Part shown: positions 6,186 through 12,317 of the stretch, piece by piece | How the letters are laid out: the number at the start of each line of letters is the position of its first letter | Position numbering within the stretch: the first letter of the stretch is position 1 | Origin: Bacilli bacterium | Lineage (GTDB): Bacteria > Bacillota_I > Bacilli_A > RFN20 > CAG-826 | Reading direction: 5' to 3' | Assembly: GCA_017619815.1 (NCBI GenBank) | Contig: JAFZRR010000008.1 | Coordinates: 1-16,364 of the forward strand | DNA: 16,364 nucleotides | Made by a program: the position numbers and the translations under genes | Notes under the pieces: generated by a model | Database searches by the model: none | What the model was told of the DNA's origin: nothing | Seen by the model: the letters and a program-made list of their open reading frames with translations, nothing else

Positions 6186-6609
6186 ATTTGAGAATTTTAT
6201 CTTTTGCTAATTGGAATTCTTCATCGCTAAGCGCACCAGATTCGTGAAGTTTAGCTAATCTTTCTAGTTTTTCTAAATCAGATTCTTTAGCTTCAGAGGC
6301 TTCTGCAACCACGTCACCATTAGGTGCATCCGCTTTACCTTTTGCGAGATCCATTTGTTTATAAAGGATTTCTAATAAGTTCTCATATTTATATAAATAT
6401 AAGTTCCAAGTATTTCCTTTTTCGGTCTTAATCATGACTTTCTTTTTGTGAGTTAAGACAACATCAACATCAATGATGTTTTTGTATTCGATTTTGAAAC
6501 CCTTACCGGAATCACGGTTGGTCCATTCTAAATAGGTTTCATAGAAATAGATTCCACCATCACCGTAGTCGGAATCACAGACCATCTTTTCAATTGGTTG
6601 TTTGTACAT
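6184..6609 (-). CDS. PH-like plus SHOCT domain protein
   Basis: 141 residues, soluble. Residues about 15-88 are beta-rich with a helical end (IYFYETYLEWTN, KGFKIEYKNIIDVDVVL, KKVMIKTEKGNTWNLYLY), resembling bacterial PH-like domains. A low-complexity acidic linker (about 92-110) leads to a C-terminal SHOCT motif at 111-141 (LEKLERLAKLHESGALSDEEF). SHOCT domains are short oligomerisation or targeting tails. An AGAGGT site lies 8 nt before the ATG. It is last in the operon, 18 nt after the patatin-like gene. Its role is unknown; association with membrane partners encoded upstream is plausible but inferred. Confidence 0.8.
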   Translation of the reverse strand: MYKQPIEKMVCDSDYGDGGIYFYETYLEWTNRDSGKGFKIEYKNIIDVDVVLTHKKKVMIKTEKGNTWNLYLYKYENLLEILYKQMDLAKGKADAPNGDVVAEASEAKESDLEKLERLAKLHESGALSDEEFQLAKDKILK

Positions 6610-6627
6610 AAGTTATACCTCTTTCTT

Positions 6628-7497
6628 TTAGAATTCATCTTCACGGATTTGGTATAAAGCATTGAGCATTTCCACTAAATGCATATATCCGTTCCAATAT
6701 TTATTTTTACGAATTTCCATTTTGCTATTCGTATATTCAAAGCATCTTTCTCTGACTTTGTCAGCGTCGAAGTCTGGGAAGATTTTTTCCACGAATTCTT
6801 TTCCATCTTTTGTGCCTTGTTCAATGAAGTACTCAAAGTCGGTTTTAGAGAATGAGAATGGGGAGAAATCTTTTGGGAAATTAAGGGAAATATCAAAGTC
6901 GATAATAATTGTTCCTGGTTTCACGCTTTCATATAACCATTGAGGTGGATAGTAATGTGAGAAACAGTGCATGATAATAATCATGTCAGGATCAAAATAT
7001 GTCGCTGGTAAGACTGGAATGTTATCAGTAGCACCACCATCAACACAAATGTGTTTATTAAATCTTAATGGACCATTGAATATTGGTAAGCCCATTGAAG
7101 CATTAATAGCTTGTTTTAAATCTTTTCTTGGCATGCTATTTAAGCAGTAATAACCACAGTCCACACCCCAGAGTCTTGTGACAGTCACATAGGTTGGGAC
7201 TTTGATATCATCTTCAATTTTATTGAAGGTTTTATTGAATAAGTCACTTTTTACTCTTTTAATAAAGTGAGAAATGTTATCGCAGTCAAGTTGAGAATAA
7301 GCATCGATAAGTTCTTTGGTTCTACCTGCCGCTGCGGCGTATGCGGTAAAGGAACCAATTGAGGATGCGGAAATAACACAAAGTCTTTCTAAGCCCACTC
7401 TTTGGATGAGTTGGTCAACGAAAGCCACTTGTGCCGCACCACGGCAAGTGCCACCGGAGATGATTAAAGCAATTTTCTTAATCTCTTTCTCCGCCAT
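6628..7497 (-). CDS. Patatin-like phospholipase family protein
   Basis: 289 residues. The oxyanion-hole glycine motif is SGGTCRGAAQ (14-23), the nucleophile elbow is ASSIG (44-48) with Ser46 in the GxSxG position but Ala for the first Gly, and the catalytic Asp is in VDGGATDNIPV (Asp153). The dyad is therefore intact, and acyl-hydrolase activity on lipids is likely. No signal peptide or transmembrane segment is seen, so a cytoplasmic or membrane-surface site is expected. The ATG lies 20 nt inside the end of the upstream zinc-ribbon membrane gene, with GAAAGGT about 13 nt upstream, so expression is coupled. The family is broad (lipid turnover, toxins, defence effectors); nothing here singles out one role. 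Confidence 0.88.
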   Translation of the reverse strand: MAEKEIKKIALIISGGTCRGAAQVAFVDQLIQRVGLERLCVISASSIGSFTAYAAAAGRTKELIDAYSQLDCDNISHFIKRVKSDLFNKTFNKIEDDIKVPTYVTVTRLWGVDCGYYCLNSMPRKDLKQAINASMGLPIFNGPLRFNKHICVDGGATDNIPVLPATYFDPDMIIIMHCFSHYYPPQWLYESVKPGTIIIDFDISLNFPKDFSPFSFSKTDFEYFIEQGTKDGKEFVEKIFPDFDADKVRERCFEYTNSKMEIRKNKYWNGYMHLVEMLNALYQIREDEF

Positions 7498-8245
7498 AGA
7501 TACGTTTGACCTTTCTTAAGACAAAGCCAGCTAACATTAAGTTATAGTTAACTAAATAGACAAGTGATAAGCCGAAAGCGAAGAATATCATAATTTCGCT
7601 GGCGGTATATAAAGGAGTTCTCACTCCATCTTTCATATCGAGAAGCATCCATTTAAATGGAGCGGCCACATTATTTGCTAAACAATACTTATTTGCTAAG
7701 AAGAAAGCAAAGATAACTGTGGCGATAGTAAAGTGAAGAATAAAGATAATCTCAGTGAAAATTGGTTTCATCTTTGATTTTCTTAAGAAAATAACAAATG
7801 TGGAAACGATGCATGTGAGGATCAAAAATCCTGGGATAATTAATGCTGGGAAGTAGGCCCTTGCATCAAAGATGCCGGTGATTTGACATAAACCACACGC
7901 CATAAGGAGATATCCTAGTAAGAATAAGTCCATCTTCTCTAGCGAAGTAATAAGACTGCTTCTCTTGTTTGAACAAACATCCACGACTGTTAATGATCCA
8001 AAGAGAACAAAATATGACCATAAGGAAATGGCATATTTGAAATCGAAGTACCAGTCTAATAAGAGAGAAAGGACAAATAAGTTAACGACAAAGACGATAA
8101 TGATTGTTCTGATTTGCGCAGAGAAATTATGGCCTAAGTTAACTCTGGTTCTAATACCTTCGAAGTCTTCTTCATTGGTATGACCGCAGTAAGGACAGCG
8201 GTAGAAATCTTTTTTTGATATAAATCCACATTTTGAGCATTTCAT
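7478..8245 (-). CDS. Zinc-ribbon six-transmembrane protein of unknown function
   Basis: 255 residues from the ATG at 8245. An N-terminal zinc ribbon (Cys3, Cys6, Cys17, Cys20) precedes about six hydrophobic segments near 45-64, 70-90, 105-123, 132-154, 163-184 and 214-242, ending in a basic tail. ATG 8245 is chosen over the in-frame GTG at 8254 because TAGGTG overlaps the GTG and sits 6-7 nt before the ATG. I do not recognise a specific family; zinc-ribbon plus polytopic membrane proteins are common and uncharacterised in Bacillota. It is first in a three-gene operon and its last 20 nt overlap the patatin-like gene. A role in placing or regulating the lipase at the membrane is speculation. 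Confidence 0.82.
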   Translation of the reverse strand: MKCSKCGFISKKDFYRCPYCGHTNEEDFEGIRTRVNLGHNFSAQIRTIIIVFVVNLFVLSLLLDWYFDFKYAISLWSYFVLFGSLTVVDVCSNKRSSLITSLEKMDLFLLGYLLMACGLCQITGIFDARAYFPALIIPGFLILTCIVSTFVIFLRKSKMKPIFTEIIFILHFTIATVIFAFFLANKYCLANNVAAPFKWMLLDMKDGVRTPLYTASEIMIFFAFGLSLVYLVNYNLMLAGFVLRKVKRIYGGERD

Positions 8246-8383
8246 AGTGTTCACCTAAATACGTATTTTATTTTAATACAGGATGATACATTTTAAATAA
8301 AAATGTTCATTTTTGGCTAAATTTTCCCATATTGTTTACTAACTAATTAATTGTTTTTGAAGCGAGGATATGAACCGATAAAG

Positions 8384-8405
8384 AACAGTATTTATACTGT
8401 TTTTT
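8384..8405 (+). terminator. Orphan rho-independent terminator upstream of mgtC
   Basis: AACAGTA (8384-8390), loop TTTA, TACTGTT (8395-8401), then a T-run to 8405: a perfect 7-bp stem with a U-tract on the plus strand. No plus-strand gene ends upstream; the neighbour at 8245 is on the minus strand. The 219-nt gap 8246-8464 otherwise holds AT-rich sequence with a weak possible promoter (TTGGCT at 8313, 18 nt, TACTAA at 8337) and the mgtC promoter downstream. It may end a small RNA or an attenuated leader. I could not match an M-box or another known riboswitch. Confidence 0.68.
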
Positions 8406-8429
8406 CAAAATGTGAAATAACGATAATGC

Positions 8430-8457
8430 TTGTAAGTTAAAAATATTCTTGTAGAAT
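8430..8457 (+). promoter_or_regulatory. Promoter of the MgtC/SapB gene
   Basis: TTGTAA (8430-8435), a 16-nt spacer and TAGAAT (8452-8457), followed by 7 nt and the ATG at 8465. The predicted start point is at the start codon, and no Shine-Dalgarno is present. It lies downstream of the orphan terminator, so this promoter would escape it. Confidence 0.58.
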
Positions 8458-8464
8458 AAAGAAT

Positions 8465-9211
8465 ATGGTTACTATTGATCAAATTATTGCTGAATATTTG
8501 AACGAATGGACTTTTACCGCAGGTGGTAAAGTTTGGCCTATTGGCAACATGGTTGCATGCATTATTGCATTAGTTCTCTCCGTTTTTCTCTGCAGCCTTA
8601 TCGGTATTGAAAGAGAAAAAAGAGGTAGAACCGCAGGCTTAAGAACTCACTTACTTGTCGGTGTTGGTTCATGTTTAATTATGATCATTTCCATTTATGG
8701 ATTCCCTGCCGTCTTCGGTGAGAAGAGAGATGTCGCCAGATTAGCCGCGCAAATCATTGCCGGTGTTGGCTTCTTAGGTGCAGGTGCAATCATCCATAGA
8801 AGTTCTGGTACAAGAGGCTTAACCACTGCTGCAACAATTTGGATTGTTATGGCAATCGGCTTAGCTTGTGGTTCATTCAACTTCATCCTCGCCCTTCTCG
8901 GCACACTCTTAATTATTGTTATTCTTACAGTCTTTAGAAGACTTGAAAGCAAACTCACAAAGAAAACACCAATGCTTATCGTTAGAAGTAAAGCTGGTGT
9001 CGCAGTCATTGCTAACATCATGAGAGTGGCGCAAGAATTCGAATGTACAATCACAGATTTACATTCTGAATTATTCGATAACGGTGACGTTGAATTAACA
9101 TTCCAAGCTTCTTCAAACACCAACGAATTCGAACAAAGTGAATTCATCGAAAGAATTAAACTTGTTGATGGTGTCATAAATGTGAATGTCTTAAACGCCC
9201 ATCAAAAATAA
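8465..9211 (+). CDS. MgtC/SapB family membrane protein
   Basis: 248 residues. The MgtC/SapB core is clear: LIGIEREKRGRTAGLRTHLL (45-64), GVGFLGAGAIIH (100-111) and GTRGLTTAATIWIVMAIGLA (115-134), with membrane segments near 27-46, 63-82, 93-110, 121-136 and 139-156. The C-terminal soluble part (about 165-248) resembles the ACT-like domain found in longer MgtC proteins. The family is linked to growth in low Mg2+ and virulence in enteric bacteria, and in some members to ATP synthase inhibition; here the role is unknown. The start follows a promoter by 7 nt with no Shine-Dalgarno. A strong terminator follows, so it is monocistronic. Confidence 0.92.
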   Translation: MVTIDQIIAEYLNEWTFTAGGKVWPIGNMVACIIALVLSVFLCSLIGIEREKRGRTAGLRTHLLVGVGSCLIMIISIYGFPAVFGEKRDVARLAAQIIAGVGFLGAGAIIHRSSGTRGLTTAATIWIVMAIGLACGSFNFILALLGTLLIIVILTVFRRLESKLTKKTPMLIVRSKAGVAVIANIMRVAQEFECTITDLHSELFDNGDVELTFQASSNTNEFEQSEFIERIKLVDGVINVNVLNAHQK

Positions 9212-9232
9212 ACAGCACACAGAAAAACTAAG

Positions 9233-9264
9233 AATAGATAATCGCAAATGGTTATCTATTTTTT
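9233..9264 (+). terminator. Rho-independent terminator after the MgtC/SapB gene
   Basis: AATAGATAA (9233-9241) pairs perfectly with TTATCTATT (9252-9260) around a 10-nt loop and is followed by TTTT. It separates the MgtC and RdgB transcription units. Confidence 0.86.
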
Positions 9265-9275
9265 GTTAGTTTATA

Positions 9276-9281
9276 TATAAT
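9276..9281 (+). promoter_or_regulatory. -10 box for rdgB, leaderless start
   Basis: A perfect TATAAT ends 7 nt before the ATG at 9289, placing the transcript start at about the start codon. No good -35 is found at 16-18 nt, and no Shine-Dalgarno precedes the gene. The region is AT-rich, so a chance match is possible. Confidence 0.42.
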
Positions 9282-9288
9282 ATAGAAT

Positions 9289-9891
9289 ATGAATTTTGAA
9301 ATTATTTTAGCCACAAACAACAAACACAAATTACAAGAAGTAAGAGAGATTTTAGCGCCACACGGCATGACAATCTACGGTCTTAATGATTTAAATCTTA
9401 GACCAGAAGAAGTTGAAGAAAACGCTCCTGATTATTACGGTAACGCTCTTATCAAAGCTCAAGCGGTTGCTAAGCTCACCACCATGCCAATCATCGCTGA
9501 CGACTCCGGTTTAGAGATTGAGGCAATGGATAATAAACCAGGTATTAAATCTGCGAGATTTGCGGAAGAATGCGGAGGTCACGATAAGGCCATTGCCACT
9601 ATCCTACAATTCTTAAAGGATAAAGATAATAGAAAAGCGAGATTTGTCTGTAATATCGTTCTTCTTAATATGGATGATAAACCTTTGCGTTTTGAAGGTA
9701 TTGCTCCTGGAGTTATCGCAGAAGAACCATTCGGACAAGGTGGATTCGGATATGATCCAATATTTGTTTCTAACGAGCTTCACAAAACATTTGCCGAAGC
9801 CAGCCAAGATGAAAAAAATAAGGCCAGCCACAGAGGCAAAGCCTTAACTAAATTACTTACTTATTTAAAGATTAATGGAAAAGCCAGATAG
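9289..9891 (+). CDS. rdgB: XTP/dITP diphosphatase (RdgB/HAM1 family)
   Basis: 200 residues, normal for the family. Motifs in order: LATNNKHKLQEVREIL (7-22), ADDSGLEIEAM (70-80) with the metal-binding Asp pair, PGIKSARFA (84-92), GFGYDPIF (152-159) and the closing SHRGKAL (180-186). It should hydrolyse dITP, XTP and ITP to monophosphate and pyrophosphate in the cytoplasm, keeping deaminated purines out of nucleic acids. It has no Shine-Dalgarno and probably a leaderless mRNA. Its TAG sits inside the bidirectional hairpin shared with the convergent gene. Confidence 0.95.
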   Translation: MNFEIILATNNKHKLQEVREILAPHGMTIYGLNDLNLRPEEVEENAPDYYGNALIKAQAVAKLTTMPIIADDSGLEIEAMDNKPGIKSARFAEECGGHDKAIATILQFLKDKDNRKARFVCNIVLLNMDDKPLRFEGIAPGVIAEEPFGQGGFGYDPIFVSNELHKTFAEASQDEKNKASHRGKALTKLLTYLKINGKAR

Positions 9892-9908
9892 TTAAAATCT
9901 CGGCTTTT
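9879..9908. terminator. Bidirectional terminator holding both stop codons
   Basis: AAAAGCC plus AGAT (9879-9889) pairs with ATCT, a bulged C, then GGCTTTT (9897-9908), with further T on the plus strand and an A-to-T run on the other. The rdgB stop TAG (9889-9891) and the opposite-strand TAA (plus 9892-9894) are adjacent at the top of the hairpin. Confidence 0.8.
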
Positions 9909-10926
9909 TTAATGTTAATCCAAAGAGGATTCTTAATAAGATAAAGGAAATATCAGTAATTGCTAAAATAATAAACAAGATAAGCATATATACTGAACAA
10001 TGTAATTTATTAAATATTAAATACAAAACTAACATTGTTAATGCTGCCGCACCAAAAGCGATAGATAATCCTAAAGAAATTTCATAAGTTCTAAAGATAC
10101 GAGCAAATGTTGTTGGGAAAGCAACATCCGGAATGACATTGAGCTTCTTTTTATTATTCACATCTAATGTCGACATGCGGTAACGTGAGAGATGCGTTTC
10201 TTCTTGTTTTACACCATTGACGATAATTGGTTCACCATTTTTACCGAAATGAGCCAAGGAATGGTCTTGTCCATCCACAGTGAAACATGTTTCGTTATAT
10301 TGGTGTTCGAGAGCCTTTATTTCATCGCTAATGATGGACACATTTGCGGAAACACCGATAACCATAAGTTCAGAAACAATTAACCTTCTGAGCTCAATAA
10401 CATCTCTTATATGTTTGAAGTATAATTTGATACAATCAACATCATAGAAATAGCTCTTTAAAGTGAGAGCTTTTTTAACATTGATTAAGTATGTTTCTGT
10501 ACAGTTTTCTAAGTGAATTAGGAATTCGTTATAGTGTTGATGGGCAAAGTTCTTTTCATGGAAGAGATCTTTTTCAATTTCTAATAGTTGTTTTACTTCA
10601 GTAAATCTATTTCTTCTCACTGTGGAGAGGAAGGCTAAAGAAAGCATTCTTCCAAGTTTGGCAGTCTTATTTGTTGGTTCAAGTTCTAATACATAGGCGT
10701 ATAAATTATACGCATTTTGGAATTCACCTGCGTTGCAGATGAAAAAGCGGGCTCTGCGTAAATATTTATTAATTACGTGAGTGTAATTCGCAGCCGCTAC
10801 TTTTGGACGATACTTTTTTCCACAGTGTGGGCAATAACAAAATCTCACGTCGGTGTTAACGTCAAAAATACGACGACCTTCGTTTTCTTTGTTACAGTTT
10901 GTGCAATAACCTTTCACCATTGACAT
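9892..10926 (-). CDS. Zinc-ribbon, helical, two-transmembrane protein of unknown function
   Basis: 344 residues. Cys8/Cys11 and Cys32/Cys35 (CTNC...CPHC) form an N-terminal zinc ribbon. Residues about 48-120 look TPR-like (FQNAYNLYAYVLELEPTN), followed by a long helical region to about 215. A charged segment leads to two C-terminal membrane helices near 283-305 and 311-335. I do not recognise a named family. The architecture suggests a cytoplasmic domain anchored at the membrane by its C-terminus. The ATG at 10926 is 1 nt past the TAG of the amidohydrolase gene, so translation is coupled; a second ATG at 10920 is possible. The partner deaminase does not explain its role. Confidence 0.82.
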   Translation of the reverse strand: MSMVKGYCTNCNKENEGRRIFDVNTDVRFCYCPHCGKKYRPKVAAANYTHVINKYLRRARFFICNAGEFQNAYNLYAYVLELEPTNKTAKLGRMLSLAFLSTVRRNRFTEVKQLLEIEKDLFHEKNFAHQHYNEFLIHLENCTETYLINVKKALTLKSYFYDVDCIKLYFKHIRDVIELRRLIVSELMVIGVSANVSIISDEIKALEHQYNETCFTVDGQDHSLAHFGKNGEPIIVNGVKQEETHLSRYRMSTLDVNNKKKLNVIPDVAFPTTFARIFRTYEISLGLSIAFGAAALTMLVLYLIFNKLHCSVYMLILFIILAITDISFILLRILFGLTLKKPRF

Positions 10927-10927
10927 A

Positions 10928-12202
10928 CTATTTATCCAAAAGCCCTTTTTCTATTCTTTCTCCAATTTTAGCGCATTTTTCATAAATGCTACTAATATCT
11001 TCATTAATGAGATATTTGCCATCACGATAAAGAATCTTACCATTAATCATAGTTAAGATGACATTCTCTTTTGTGCCACTATAGACAATATTATTAATAA
11101 TATTGTTGATTGGTTGCATATTTGGTTGTTTTAAATCAATTTCAATAATATCGGCTTTCTTGCCAACTTCTAAAGTATCACAATCTTTTAAACCGATGGC
11201 TTTTGCACCATTAACTGTGGCCATCTTAAGAAGTTCAAATGCGGGTAATGCAGTTGGATCTCTTAATGTCACTTTTTGTAAAGCGTATGTCAAAGTCATT
11301 TCTTTAAACATATCTAAAGAGTTGTTGCTGGCTGGACCATCTGTTCCAATAGCGACATTAATTCCATTTTCTAAATATTTACAAATTGGAGCGATACCAC
11401 TGGCTAATTTTGTATTACTGCCTGGGCATGTTACAACAGAGCAATTATGTCTTTTGAAGATTTGAATATCTTCATCAGTGAACCAGCAGCAGTGATAACC
11501 ACCACCGCCATAATCGAAGGCTCCCATCTTTTCAAAATAGGCTACTGGAGTCATACCACGTTTAGCAATGCATTCTTTGACTTCTGTTTCTGTTTCAGAA
11601 ATATGCGCGAAGAAAGGTGCGTGTAATTCGTGACATGCATCTACGATATTTTCGAGTTCGCCTTCGCCTAATGTGTATTCAGCGTGTACACACAAGCAAT
11701 AACGGACAAGTCCGTCTTTTTCATTTAATTCACGATATAACTTTTTGACCATATCGAAATCTTTATTGTAAGTACCACACAAAGTGATTCTCATGCCCAT
11801 CTCTTCGGCGGCTTTCGCGCTTTCAAGTGGGGAATAATACATATCAAAGCAAGCGGTAATACCACCACTTAAATATTCTAAGAATGAGATTTTTGCGAGT
11901 TCATAAACATCTCCAGGTTGAAGCAAAGCTTCTCTTGGAAGAACAACATTGAATAACCAATCTTGCAATGTATGATCATCGGTCTTGCTTCTTAAAAAAG
12001 ACATCGCACTGTGAGTGTGTGCATTTTTAAATCCAGGCATCAATAAGTTGCCATCACAATCGATGATTTCGTCGATATCTTTATCTTCTGGAAGTTCACT
12101 TCCGATATAGGCGATACGGTCATCTTTGACTAACAAATGACCAATGATAATATTTTCATCGGTCATTTTTAATATACGAGCGTTTTTGAAAAGTGTTTTC
12201 AT
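10928..12202 (-). CDS. MTA/SAH deaminase-type amidohydrolase
   Basis: 424 residues from the chosen ATG, normal for the family. The amidohydrolase metal and active-site residues are in order: His62 and His64 in GFKNAHTHSAM, His173 in CVHAEYT, His200 with Glu203 in FFAHISETE, His237 in GGGYHCCW and Asp288 in AIGTDGPAS. The spacing matches the MtaD/chlorohydrolase subgroup typified by Thermotoga TM0936, which deaminates S-adenosylhomocysteine and methylthioadenosine to inosyl forms; related members act on guanine or triazines, so substrate is inferred. A longer in-frame ATG at 12226 is rejected because the -10 TATAAT lies between it and 12202. No Shine-Dalgarno is present. It is the first gene of a two-gene operon. 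Confidence 0.87.
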   Translation of the reverse strand: MKTLFKNARILKMTDENIIIGHLLVKDDRIAYIGSELPEDKDIDEIIDCDGNLLMPGFKNAHTHSAMSFLRSKTDDHTLQDWLFNVVLPREALLQPGDVYELAKISFLEYLSGGITACFDMYYSPLESAKAAEEMGMRITLCGTYNKDFDMVKKLYRELNEKDGLVRYCLCVHAEYTLGEGELENIVDACHELHAPFFAHISETETEVKECIAKRGMTPVAYFEKMGAFDYGGGGYHCCWFTDEDIQIFKRHNCSVVTCPGSNTKLASGIAPICKYLENGINVAIGTDGPASNNSLDMFKEMTLTYALQKVTLRDPTALPAFELLKMATVNGAKAIGLKDCDTLEVGKKADIIEIDLKQPNMQPINNIINNIVYSGTKENVILTMINGKILYRDGKYLINEDISSIYEKCAKIGERIEKGLLDK

Positions 12203-12212
12203 ATCTTTAATT

Positions 12213-12218
12213 ATTATA
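12213..12218 (-). promoter_or_regulatory. -10 box for the deaminase operon
   Basis: A perfect TATAAT on the minus strand lies 10 nt before the ATG at 12202, giving a leader of about 4 nt. The -35 (TTTAAT at 17 nt) is poor, and the surroundings are AT-rich. Confidence 0.42.
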
Positions 12219-12317
12219 ATTAACATTTTTTGATAATTAAAACCATAATTATTTTTTCCACTTTTTATAAAATAAAAGTTTGAATATTGTTCGATGATAA
12301 TTGAAAATTATAGTGTA

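Noticed and set aside
8260..8464. M-box Mg2+ riboswitch upstream of mgtC.
   Set aside because: None of the conserved M-box blocks could be matched in this region; only a simple terminator is seen.
9892..12294. Several sizeable open frames opposite the zinc-ribbon and amidohydrolase genes (for example 10192-10383 and 11103-11465 on the plus strand).
   Set aside because: They lie antisense to genes with clear family motifs and have no SD or recognisable domain. They are shadow frames.
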